Positions 24,652-32,684 of a stretch of 56,714 nucleotides of DNA are shown one piece after another. The first letter of the stretch is position 1. Every line of letters starts with the position of its first letter. The notes under the pieces are model-generated. The model was not told where the DNA came from. It made no database searches and saw nothing but the letters and a program-made list of their open reading frames with translations. The stretch is from Lentisphaeria bacterium. GTDB lineage: Bacteria > Verrucomicrobiota > Lentisphaeria > Victivallales > Victivallaceae. The DNA is taken from positions 1 to 56,714 of the forward strand of contig JAFVQX010000133.1 of the NCBI GenBank assembly GCA_017504585.1, read 5' to 3'. Made by a program: the position numbers and the translations under genes.

Positions 24652-25923
24652 ATGAAAGAGTATCTGTTGAAGAACGTCCGGTTGATCGATCCGGCACGCA
24701 AGATCGATCAGGTGTGCGACTTGGGTGTTGCCGATGGCAAGATGTGCGATCCGGCGGATTTGAGCGCTCCCGAAGTCATTGACCTTACCGGCAAGGTTGC
24801 CGCTCCCGGTTTTATTGATCTGCATGTGCATTTGCGTCAGCCGGGCAATAATGCTGCTGAAACTATTGCCAGCGGTACGGCAGCAGCGGCGGCTGGCGGT
24901 TTTACGGCAGTCGTGGCAATGCCCAACACCAGTCCGGCAGCGGATACCCCCGGAGCCATTGAGTATTTGCGCAGTATTGCCAACAGCAAAGGCGTGGTAC
25001 GGGTGCTGGCATCCGGCTGTATGACCAAAAATCTGGCGGGCGAAGAGATGGCACCCATCGGCGGACTTAAAAGTGCCGGAGTTGTGGCTCTTACCGACGA
25101 TGGCAAATGTATCCAGAACAGCGCACTTATGCGCCATGTTATGGAATATGCCAAGAGCTTTGAACTGCCCATTATGGATCACTGCGAAGAAAAGAACATG
25201 GCTGCCGGCGGCGTTATGCACGAAGGTCAGTGGTCAGTTCTGCTGGGCTTCAAAGGCATGTCTGCTTTGGCAGAAGAGTTGATCGTTGCCCGTGATATCA
25301 TGCTTGCCCGTGCCATCGACTGGCATGTGCATTTGCAGCACTTGAGCACCGCCGAAAGTGTGCGCATGGTGCGTGATGCCCGCAAACGCAACATCAAAGT
25401 TACCGCCGAAGCTACTCCGCATCATATAGCTTTGACCGATGAGTGCATCAAGAGCTTTGATACCAACTACAAGATGAATCCGCCGCTGCGTTCGGAAGCC
25501 GACCGTCAGGCGTTGCTGAAAGGTCTTGCTGATGATACTATTACAGTCATCGCCACCGACCACGCACCCCATACGGCCACCAGCAAGACTGTGGAATTTG
25601 ACTACGCACCTTTCGGCATCATCGGTTTGGAAACGGCTGTACCGGTAACGCTTACAGAATTGGTGCATACCGGAGTATTGACTCTGCCCCAGTGGGTAGC
25701 CAAATTCACCACCGGTCCGGCGGATGTGCTGTTGATGAAAGATTACGATTTAGCCAACGGCAAAGCAGCCGATATAACGGTCATCGACCCCGAACTTGAA
25801 TTTACTGTGGATAAAAACACCTTCCGCTCCCAGAGCCGCAACACCCCCTTTGACGGCAAAAAATGCAAGGGCAAAGCCGTGGGGACCATGGTTGACGGAG
25901 CGTGGGTCTACCGCGAATTCTGA
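24652..25923 (+). CDS. pyrC: Dihydroorotase PyrC
   Basis: 423 aa, type I dihydroorotase (EC 3.5.2.3), converting carbamoyl-aspartate to dihydroorotate in pyrimidine synthesis. Metal and catalytic motifs: HVHLRQPG (near 60-67), LTDDGKC, MDHCEEK, HLQHLST and ATDHAPHT. A good AGGAAG site precedes the ATG. The next gene (hemW-like) starts 3 nt after its stop. All binuclear-centre ligands seem present, so it is probably catalytic and not a PyrC-like pseudo-dihydroorotase. Confidence 0.95.
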   Translation: MKEYLLKNVRLIDPARKIDQVCDLGVADGKMCDPADLSAPEVIDLTGKVAAPGFIDLHVHLRQPGNNAAETIASGTAAAAAGGFTAVVAMPNTSPAADTPGAIEYLRSIANSKGVVRVLASGCMTKNLAGEEMAPIGGLKSAGVVALTDDGKCIQNSALMRHVMEYAKSFELPIMDHCEEKNMAAGGVMHEGQWSVLLGFKGMSALAEELIVARDIMLARAIDWHVHLQHLSTAESVRMVRDARKRNIKVTAEATPHHIALTDECIKSFDTNYKMNPPLRSEADRQALLKGLADDTITVIATDHAPHTATSKTVEFDYAPFGIIGLETAVPVTLTELVHTGVLTLPQWVAKFTTGPADVLLMKDYDLANGKAADITVIDPELEFTVDKNTFRSQSRNTPFDGKKCKGKAVGTMVDGAWVYREF

Positions 25924-25926
25924 TCG

Positions 25927-27060
25927 ATGAAGCTTCCGGCGGAAAAGAGCTGGCACAATTTGTATATACACATACCATTTTGTGTCAGCAAGTGCGGCTA
26001 TTGTGCGTTTTATTCGGAAACACAATGCGGTTCGGCGATCCGGAAAAATTATCTTGCTGCGGTAAAGGATTTTTTGCTGCAGCAGGAGTTTTCTTCCCCG
26101 GTCAAAACCGTCTATATCGGCGGCGGCACACCAAATTTTCTGACGGCATCCGAAATGGCAGAACTCTTTGAGTTTGTGTATAAGATCGTACCGCTGGCCA
26201 AGGAGTGCGAAGTAAGTAGCGAACTCAATCCGGAGCTGCTGACTGCCGGTAAAATGTCGGTTTTGAATGAATACGCTACCCGTTTGAGTTTGGGCGTGCA
26301 GAGTTTTGACGAAAGCGTCCGGAATTTGCTCATGCGTAAATGCAGCAGCGAACACTTGCAAAAAGCCCTCAAACTTCTGGAAAAACGCCGTGCCCGGCAC
26401 TTCAATATAGATTTGATCTACGGTGTGGCTGGCGTTCCGGAAAAGGTTTTGGCAGAGGATCTGCGAGTGGCGGTGGAGCATGGAGCCGATCACTTATCGT
26501 GCTACTCGCTGACCGCCGAAGAAAACAGCCGTTTGGGGTTGAATTCGCCGGTGGCAGATAACAGCGAAGCGGCAGATCTCTGGTTGTTTATCGGCGAAAA
26601 ACTCTCTGAATACGGCATAAACCGCTACGAAATCTCCAACTACGCAAAGAGTGATGCTCATTGCCGACACAATGTAAATGTGTGGCGGGGCGATACTTTG
26701 CTGGGGGCAGGGGCGGCGGCAGCCGGATTCGACGGAATTGACCGATATAATTTTACTGAAAGTATAGATGATTTTATTACCGGAAGAACTCCGGAGTTTG
26801 ACCGCATAACACCAGAAGAACGCTTGTTGGAGATTTTTGCAGTCAACTTGCGGACTGTTGAAGGCTGGCAAAAAGCTGTTTGGGAGAAACTTTATCCCGC
26901 AACTTGGGATAAAATGTATAAAAAATGTGTAAACTGTGCCGCAGAAGATCCGGAGTGGTGGTGTTTGGAAAATGATCATATAGCATTGACCCAAGCCGGA
27001 TTGCTTTTCTGGGATGATGCGGCAATGGATGTATTGAGTTGGGATGAAGAGTTATTATGA
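25927..27060 (+). CDS. hemW: HemW-like radical SAM protein
   Basis: 377 aa. N-terminal radical SAM core with CVSKCGYCAFYS, GGGTPNFL, ELNPELL, SLGVQSFDE and DLIYGV, and the C-terminal HemN-type domain. HemW proteins bind heme and are heme chaperones rather than coproporphyrinogen oxidases; HemN usually shows CxxxCxxCxC, while here the fourth position is Phe, as in HemW. The MFS gene starts in an ATGA overlap with its stop. Confidence 0.88.
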   Translation: MKLPAEKSWHNLYIHIPFCVSKCGYCAFYSETQCGSAIRKNYLAAVKDFLLQQEFSSPVKTVYIGGGTPNFLTASEMAELFEFVYKIVPLAKECEVSSELNPELLTAGKMSVLNEYATRLSLGVQSFDESVRNLLMRKCSSEHLQKALKLLEKRRARHFNIDLIYGVAGVPEKVLAEDLRVAVEHGADHLSCYSLTAEENSRLGLNSPVADNSEAADLWLFIGEKLSEYGINRYEISNYAKSDAHCRHNVNVWRGDTLLGAGAAAAGFDGIDRYNFTESIDDFITGRTPEFDRITPEERLLEIFAVNLRTVEGWQKAVWEKLYPATWDKMYKKCVNCAAEDPEWWCLENDHIALTQAGLLFWDDAAMDVLSWDEELL

Positions 27061-28295
27061 AGTTCGGCAGATTTGATTATGCGGCGTTTTTGCTTTTTAT
27101 GGCATACGCTGTTTGTTCGTTGATCATACCCGTAGTGCTGGTGGAAGTGGCACAGGATCTGAATTTTGATCTGGATAAAGGCGGCATGTCCGCCGGCGGT
27201 ATATTGCAAGCGGGCCGCAGTGCGACCATGGTGGGGGCAATGTTTGTTTGCAGTATGCTTGCCTGCCGCTTCGGATTGCGTAAATCGCTGGCGATGGCGG
27301 CGATTTTTATGTCGGTGGGGATCTTGCTGGCGGCGTTCAGCCAATGGTACTGGATGCTGCTGGTGGTGCTGATTATTGCCGGTATCGGCGAAGGATTGGT
27401 GGAAGGGTTGGCCACACCATTTATCGGCGAACTGCACAAAGATAATGAGCCGGGCAGATATATGAATTTTTCTCACGGCTTCTGGTCGGTGGGGATTTTT
27501 GGCTGTATACCGCTGTTGGGCTGGCTTTTGAGCTGTAATGTATCGTGGCGGATACTTTGCGTGATCGTGGCGGCAGGGGCGTTGATCCCGGCAGTGATGC
27601 TCTTTATCCGGGGTAAGAAAAGGATCGGCCAACTGGAAGGTATCGGCAGATTTGATGCTCCCGGAGCGTTGAAGAAGGCGTGGAATATTGTAAAATGCAA
27701 ACAGTTCTGGCTCTTCTTCTTTGCTATGTTCGTAGCGGGGGGCGGTGAATTCGGAGCCACTTTCTGGTGTGCGTCGCTTTTGCGTTTGGAGTACAACGCT
27801 TCGCCGTTAGTGGGCGGCTTGGCAACGGCAGTATTTTCGGCGGGCATGATGATCGGCAGAACCGGCAGCGGTGTGCTGATAAGTCAGAAAAATCTTCCGC
27901 ACTTGATAATGATTTCGGCAGTAGCCGGAGCGATTTTATCCTGCTTATTTGTGGTCATGGGCAGCATGGCAGGAGTAATGGTGCTGCTGTTTTTTGTCGG
28001 GTTGGCAAGTGCGCCCTTCTGGCCCAGTGTGCAGAGTTACACCGTTGACCGGTTGGATCATCTGGACAGTACCACATTGTATATCCTGTTATCCTGTGCA
28101 GGGGTGCCCGGCTGCGGATTTTTAAGTATGGTAATGGGCAAAGCCGGGGATTTATGGGGATTAAGGATGGCATTTCTGGCGATCCCGGTATGTTATGTGA
28201 TCTTGGCTGGCTTGATAGCTTACGATTACTTTATCTGCAAAGGCAGAAAAAAGATGCAGTCAACTCACGTTGCCGCCGAAAAAACGGGTGCGTGA
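27057..28295 (+). CDS. MFS permease
   Basis: 412 aa with about 12 hydrophobic helices, major facilitator superfamily. Between helices 2 and 3 there is a CRFGLRKSLAMA loop in place of the classical motif A. The glycine-rich segments (ILQAGRSATMVGAM, GIGEGLVEGLATPFIGEL) resemble sugar/fucose permease-like transporters, but the substrate is not readable. It overlaps hemW by 4 nt and runs 31 nt into the convergent LD-carboxypeptidase gene. Confidence 0.85.
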   Translation: MKFGRFDYAAFLLFMAYAVCSLIIPVVLVEVAQDLNFDLDKGGMSAGGILQAGRSATMVGAMFVCSMLACRFGLRKSLAMAAIFMSVGILLAAFSQWYWMLLVVLIIAGIGEGLVEGLATPFIGELHKDNEPGRYMNFSHGFWSVGIFGCIPLLGWLLSCNVSWRILCVIVAAGALIPAVMLFIRGKKRIGQLEGIGRFDAPGALKKAWNIVKCKQFWLFFFAMFVAGGGEFGATFWCASLLRLEYNASPLVGGLATAVFSAGMMIGRTGSGVLISQKNLPHLIMISAVAGAILSCLFVVMGSMAGVMVLLFFVGLASAPFWPSVQSYTVDRLDHLDSTTLYILLSCAGVPGCGFLSMVMGKAGDLWGLRMAFLAIPVCYVILAGLIAYDYFICKGRKKMQSTHVAAEKTGA

Positions 28296-29188
28296 TTGTT
28301 TTGCAAGGTCAGCGTGTGATTTGAATTTACTGCGATCATAGGGAATTCGTGGCCGAACGCAAAGTCCTGGTAACAGGGGCAGGGGAGCTTGGCGGAAAAA
28401 CTTGCAAAGAGTTTGTCCAGAACTTCCGGAGAATTTTCTCCGCCGGTAAATCTGCCGAATACCAGTGCCTGCAAATCCTTCAATACCCCGCTTAAATAAA
28501 GCTGGTGCAAGAGGCGGTCGAGCTTGTAAATCGGTTCGTTCACATCTTCGATGATCAATATCCGGTTGCTGAAATCGGGCATAAACTCTGTACCGCACAA
28601 ACTGGCAAGCACCGTAAGATTTGCCGCACAGGCTTTGCCGGAAACTCTTTGAGCTGCCGCAAGCTCATTGACCGCTTTTATTGCCGGTGCCGCTAAAACG
28701 GTTTTACTTATATTCTTCTGCAACGCCAGTTTGTGACTGCTGAAACTCAAATCATCGGCAAAAACTTCTCCCAGCTGCATAAGATTGCTTCCGGCAATGG
28801 GCACACCGGCATTTTGGGCGAGCATGGCACAATGCAGACTGGTTATATCGCTGTAACCCATGACCGGCAAGTTCCGGCTGCGTAATGTGTTATAATCGAT
28901 CTCCTGCAATATATGCACAGAACCGAAACCGCCACGCAACGCTAAAATAAGATCCACTTCGCTATCATTAACTGCCCGGTTGAACAGTTCGGCGCGTTGT
29001 TCCGGCAAACCTGCCAGATATTGCGGCGTATCAGCAGTTGGTCGGGCAATGTAATTTTTGACCGTCAAATGCTGTTCAAGCGTTTTTATTGCCGGCGAAA
29101 CCGCTTCCGGTGCTGCCGTTCCGGCGGGGGCGGTTACAGCAACACACCGGATTTGTTCCGGAAATATGGTTTTTGAGCGATCGAACAT
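28265..29188 (-). CDS. LD-carboxypeptidase (S66, LdcA-like)
   Basis: 307 aa, peptidase family S66. Catalytic Ser in the GYSDITSLHCA motif, Glu in LIIEDVNEPIYKLDRLLHQL, and His in FGHEFPMIAVN, the usual triad. Such enzymes cut the LD bond to the terminal D-Ala of murein tetrapeptides during recycling, in the cytosol; MccF-type members act on peptide antibiotics. There is no signal peptide, and a cytoplasmic location fits. It overlaps the convergent MFS gene by 31 nt (28265-28295) and is divergent from the secretion operon. Confidence 0.9.
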   Translation of the reverse strand: MFDRSKTIFPEQIRCVAVTAPAGTAAPEAVSPAIKTLEQHLTVKNYIARPTADTPQYLAGLPEQRAELFNRAVNDSEVDLILALRGGFGSVHILQEIDYNTLRSRNLPVMGYSDITSLHCAMLAQNAGVPIAGSNLMQLGEVFADDLSFSSHKLALQKNISKTVLAAPAIKAVNELAAAQRVSGKACAANLTVLASLCGTEFMPDFSNRILIIEDVNEPIYKLDRLLHQLYLSGVLKDLQALVFGRFTGGENSPEVLDKLFASFSAKLPCPCYQDFAFGHEFPMIAVNSNHTLTLQNNHAPVFSAAT

Positions 29189-29238
29189 AAAAATATTCCA
29201 TGTTTTTTATATATTTTGAATAAAAATATAACTTTTAT

Positions 29239-29266
29239 TTGCAATAAATCAAGTCCGGCATACATT
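29239..29266 (+). promoter_or_regulatory. Promoter of the secretion operon
   Basis: TTGCAA (29239-29244), 16 nt, then TACATT (29261-29266), about 46 nt before the first ATG of the secretion operon. It is similar to the other TTGCAA promoters in this window. Confidence 0.45.
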
Positions 29267-29312
29267 ATCTTTAAATAAAAAATCAGTGCATTTTCTCAAT
29301 GGGAGATTTTCT

Positions 29313-30077
29313 ATGAAATATTTTTTGACTTTTTTGCTGGCGATCTCTTGCCTGGTTGCAACTTTGGCAGCCGAAAATTCCGGCGAAAATCGCGGTCGTG
29401 AGCGATCCCGCGGCGGTCGCGGTATGGGGCGGCGCGGCGGAAATTTTATGGAGCAATTCAAAAGTAAATACCCCAAAGAATATGCTGAAATGGAAAAACT
29501 CCGGGAAAGCGATCCGGAAAAAGCCCGGGAAAAAATGCGGGATCTGATGCGTAAAGCAATGGCTGACCGGGGGATGATGCCCCGTGGTCATCGCAATATT
29601 GAACCTACTGAAGAACAGCTCAAAGAGTTGAAAGCCAAATACCCCGTTGAATTTGCCGAATACGAAAAACTCCATGAGAGCGATCCGGAAAAGGCCAAAG
29701 CCAAATTGCAGGAGCTGATGAAAAAAACTTTCGGCGAAGCTGTCGGCAACGAAAAGTTTTTGCGCGACAGCAGCCGCCGTGCCACCAGCCATGTGATGCG
29801 GGAACTCAAAGAACGTTATCCGGAAAAAATGGCGGAGATCGAAAAACTGCAAAAGACCGATCCGGATACCGCCCGCGAAGAGTTGCGTAAGCTTTTCTCC
29901 GAAGCAAAAATCCGGATGCCCCGCGGTCATCGTGAACTTAATTACGAGTATATCCCGCCGCAGCAGATGCAGAATTTCCGCAACGGTATGGGGAACCGCA
30001 ACTATCCATTCGGCGGCGGCAGATTTGGCGGCATGGGCGGGCATATGTGGAACCGCAGCGGGGGTAGAGCGCGATGA
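29313..30077 (+). CDS. Charged periplasmic repeat protein, novel
   Basis: 254 aa, not recognised. Signal peptide (residues 1-20, cleaved near TLAA). Next is an Arg/Gly-rich stretch (RGRERSRGGRGMGRRGG), then three helical repeats of about 35 residues (near 48-82, 104-138, 172-198), each with a KYPxE..E.EKL..xDPEKA pattern. MPRGHR occurs twice (near 89 and 203). It ends in a Gly/Asn/Arg-rich tail (GGGRFGGMGGHMW). It is probably exported to the periplasm. Its stop overlaps the GspL-like start (ATGA), which ties it to the secretion cluster. The GGGAGA site supports the ATG at 29313. Confidence 0.75.
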   Translation: MKYFLTFLLAISCLVATLAAENSGENRGRERSRGGRGMGRRGGNFMEQFKSKYPKEYAEMEKLRESDPEKAREKMRDLMRKAMADRGMMPRGHRNIEPTEEQLKELKAKYPVEFAEYEKLHESDPEKAKAKLQELMKKTFGEAVGNEKFLRDSSRRATSHVMRELKERYPEKMAEIEKLQKTDPDTAREELRKLFSEAKIRMPRGHRELNYEYIPPQQMQNFRNGMGNRNYPFGGGRFGGMGGHMWNRSGGRAR

Positions 30078-31339
30078 GTTTGTTTGGTGCTCCCGAAATA
30101 GCGGCACTGGCATTCGATGCTTCGCAGCAGCGGGTCTGCGGCGTGCGGCTGCGCCAGAAAAACCGCGGCGAATATGAGGTCGTAAAATATGCATCAAGCG
30201 AACACGCCGAGTGGCAGCGTGCCGCTGATGTTGTGCTTAAAGAGTTGTCGGTAAATAATTCGGTTTATCTGGTGCTGGCTATGGCGCCGGATGCCAGCGA
30301 GGTCTTTGAGTGCGATTTGCCCAAAGCTTCTGCCGAAGTAATGCGCGAAACTCTGCGTTTTGAAGTTCCGCGGCAGCTTATGAGCATACCCGAAGATTTC
30401 CGCTTGCAGTTTGTGCCGGTGGGCGAACCCGGCACAAACGGTACCCAGCGGGTGCGTTGTGCGGTTTTTCCCGAAAGCAGTCTGCACAAAATTTGCAATC
30501 AAATCGCCCCTTTGCGCAATAAACCCGATGTTATGATCAATCCCTTGCTGACTCTGCCGGAAAATCTGCCGGCAGATGCCGCGGTAAAGCTGCCGTTTAT
30601 GGAAAAGGAGTTCTGCTGGCAAAATGGCAGTTGGCAGTTATCCGGCAGCAAAGAGTGTAATTCCACGCTGGATAAAATGATCTTCAATCATTGCTCCGGC
30701 GATTGTCCCCGGGAATACCGTACTGCGGTGATGGCGGCGGAATATGCTGCTAAATCGCTCTTTGTGCGCAATTCGGTGCTTGCGGGGGTAGTGGTGCTGC
30801 CGGACTTTCTGCGTCCGGCAAGATTCCGCACCCAGCTGCGGGTGATGGCGCTGCTGGCAATATTGCTTGTAGCGGTAAATGTTTTCCGTTATGCCGGAGA
30901 TATTACCGCAAGTTTCCGGGAACAGAATCGGTTGAATGCACAAGTCAGGAATATGCGCTCCAGGGTAGCGGATCTGCGCAAAAAGGTCAAAGCCGGCGAA
31001 AAACAGCTTAAAGAAACTCAAAGAACAGCCGAACTTAAGCTGGGCAGCCGGGAGTGTCTGGGGTATTTGGGATACCTGTCGGAAAAGCTGCCCGACGAAG
31101 TGCTGGTAAATAATTTCCGCTGGAACGAAGGCACGATCGATATGAATTTGCAAACCATGTCTGCTGAACTTGATCTGGTATCATTTTTCAACCGGCTGCC
31201 CGGTTTCAAGGTTTTGAGTGCATCGCAGCGCACCAATCCTGCTAATAATTTTACCAATGCCAACGTAAAACTTTCCATCATCGAGCCGCCGGCACTTCCG
31301 CTGCGCAAAAGCAAGAACAAAACAAAGGCAAAAAAATGA
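30074..31339 (+). CDS. GspL/PilM-PilN-like protein
   Basis: 421 aa. The N-terminal 240 residues resemble the cytoplasmic actin-like part of GspL/PilM (start PEIAALAFDAS, then VLAMAPDASEVFECDLP). One membrane segment (about 253-272) follows, then a periplasmic coiled coil and a PilN/GspL-like ferredoxin-fold domain (PDEVLVNNFRW...), with a basic C-terminus (RKSKNKTKAKK). It would connect the ATPase GspE to the inner-membrane assembly platform. It overlaps the repeat-protein gene and the next gene by 4 nt each. Confidence 0.75.
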   Translation: MSLFGAPEIAALAFDASQQRVCGVRLRQKNRGEYEVVKYASSEHAEWQRAADVVLKELSVNNSVYLVLAMAPDASEVFECDLPKASAEVMRETLRFEVPRQLMSIPEDFRLQFVPVGEPGTNGTQRVRCAVFPESSLHKICNQIAPLRNKPDVMINPLLTLPENLPADAAVKLPFMEKEFCWQNGSWQLSGSKECNSTLDKMIFNHCSGDCPREYRTAVMAAEYAAKSLFVRNSVLAGVVVLPDFLRPARFRTQLRVMALLAILLVAVNVFRYAGDITASFREQNRLNAQVRNMRSRVADLRKKVKAGEKQLKETQRTAELKLGSRECLGYLGYLSEKLPDEVLVNNFRWNEGTIDMNLQTMSAELDLVSFFNRLPGFKVLSASQRTNPANNFTNANVKLSIIEPPALPLRKSKNKTKAKK

Positions 31340-31977
31340 GCAGCGCAAATAATAATTTTTTCAGTAAAGAGTTCTGGAGATCCCGCCGCGGGCAGAGGAT
31401 ATTCTGTATTGCCGGATTGGCGGCAAGTGCGCTTTTTCTGCTGGTGCAGTTCGGCGGCAGTCTGGGCAGTGTTTTTCCCGGTTCCGGCGGGAAAGCTGCT
31501 CTGGCAAGGGAATTGAAAAAACTTGAACAGGATCAGGAAAAGCTCAAGCTGCAGCTGGCTGAACTGGATGTGGTGAAAAATATTGCCGAAAGCAAATTCA
31601 ACGGCGCTTGGAAGCAATCCCGCAATGGTGTACCGGAAGTTGAGCTGCGTTCACTTATAGAAAATGCCGCCAAAACTCTGGAGTTGAGGCTCAATAATAT
31701 AAGCACCGTGCGCAAAACCAATTTCAATAAAGATCTTTCGCTGCTGGAAGTGGATGTGTCGGTAATGACAGATATCGATACACTTATGAAATTTCTGCTG
31801 GCGGTGGATAAGTTGGAACCCAAACTTTACTGGCGGCGCTTCGAGTGCCGTACCTCTAATATGTTCGGCATGATGGGGGTGAATTTTAACGGTACATTGC
31901 GCTGTGCCAATGATGAAAGAGTTGATGTGCCGGTCACCGCTCCGGCGGCAAAACAGCAGAAAGGAGCGGCAAAATGA
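31336..31977 (+). CDS. GspM/PilO-like platform protein
   Basis: 213 aa. One N-terminal membrane helix (IFCIAGLAASALFLLVQFG), then a coiled coil (LARELKKLEQDQEKLKLQLAEL) and a small periplasmic domain with PilO/GspM-type alternation. It would pair with the GspL-like protein at the inner membrane. Both ends overlap neighbours by ATGA, so it is translationally coupled. The name is inferred mainly from position and topology. Confidence 0.65.
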   Translation: MSSANNNFFSKEFWRSRRGQRIFCIAGLAASALFLLVQFGGSLGSVFPGSGGKAALARELKKLEQDQEKLKLQLAELDVVKNIAESKFNGAWKQSRNGVPEVELRSLIENAAKTLELRLNNISTVRKTNFNKDLSLLEVDVSVMTDIDTLMKFLLAVDKLEPKLYWRRFECRTSNMFGMMGVNFNGTLRCANDERVDVPVTAPAAKQQKGAAK

Positions 31978-32642
31978 AGAAACTTCTGATTTGCGTCAAC
32001 ACCGTGCTTGCTTTTTTGCTGGCAATTTCGCTCTGGGGAGCTTTTTCCGGCAGCAATGGCGATAAGCTGGAAGTCGGCAAAAAGAAAAAACGTGCCAAAA
32101 GCGCCGCCGCTGCGGTTGTACCGACTCCGGCAAAATTCAACGTTCCGGCAAGCGAAGAAGCCGTTTCCTCCATTGTCCGGAAAAATATATTTGATACCCA
32201 ACGCACCGGCGGTGCCGCCTGGGGCAGGGGGGCAACCTACACATTAGTCGGCATTTACCGGGTCAACAAAACTCAAGGGGCGATCATCACCAGCAAAGGC
32301 GGTTTCCGCCGGGGCAATATGCCCGTGCAGCAGTTTTTCCGGGTGGGCGATACGCTGCCCAACGGTTATACATTAGCCGAAATAAGCAATAATCAGGCGG
32401 TCCTGATGCGGGGCGCCAGCCGCATGACGCTGGATATGGCGCAAGCTTCGGAAAATAACGGCTCCCGCAATACCACCCGCCGAACCAATACCAATCCCAT
32501 GCAGCAGATGCTTAATCTGATGCAGCAGTCTATCGGTATGCAGCAGCGTCAGCAGATGAATATGATGCGGATGATGCAAAATAACAACCGTTCAAGCAAC
32601 AGTAATTCGTCCCGCGGTTCCACCAACCGGCGCGGCCGTTAA
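31974..32642 (+). CDS. GspC-like inner-membrane protein
   Basis: 222 aa. An N-terminal signal anchor is followed by a basic linker and a GspC/PilP-type HR domain starting at the classical RKNIFDTQR motif, with TYTLVGIYRV, GDTLPNGYTLAEI and NQAVLMRG strands. The C-terminus is unusual: Asn/Met/Gln-rich low complexity (NPMQQMLNLMQQS, MNMMRMMQNNNRSSNSNSS). GspC links the platform to the secretin; the tail is species-specific. It is 42 nt upstream of gspD. Confidence 0.75.
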   Translation: MKKLLICVNTVLAFLLAISLWGAFSGSNGDKLEVGKKKKRAKSAAAAVVPTPAKFNVPASEEAVSSIVRKNIFDTQRTGGAAWGRGATYTLVGIYRVNKTQGAIITSKGGFRRGNMPVQQFFRVGDTLPNGYTLAEISNNQAVLMRGASRMTLDMAQASENNGSRNTTRRTNTNPMQQMLNLMQQSIGMQQRQQMNMMRMMQNNNRSSNSNSSRGSTNRRGR

Positions 32643-32684
32643 AGTTTAAGGTATATCAAATAATTTTATACAGGAATATAACCG

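Noticed and set aside
28265-28295. Convergent overlap of the MFS and LD-carboxypeptidase genes as an error
   Set aside because: Both frames are intact with family-typical C-termini; a 31-nt tail-to-tail overlap is common in compact genomes.
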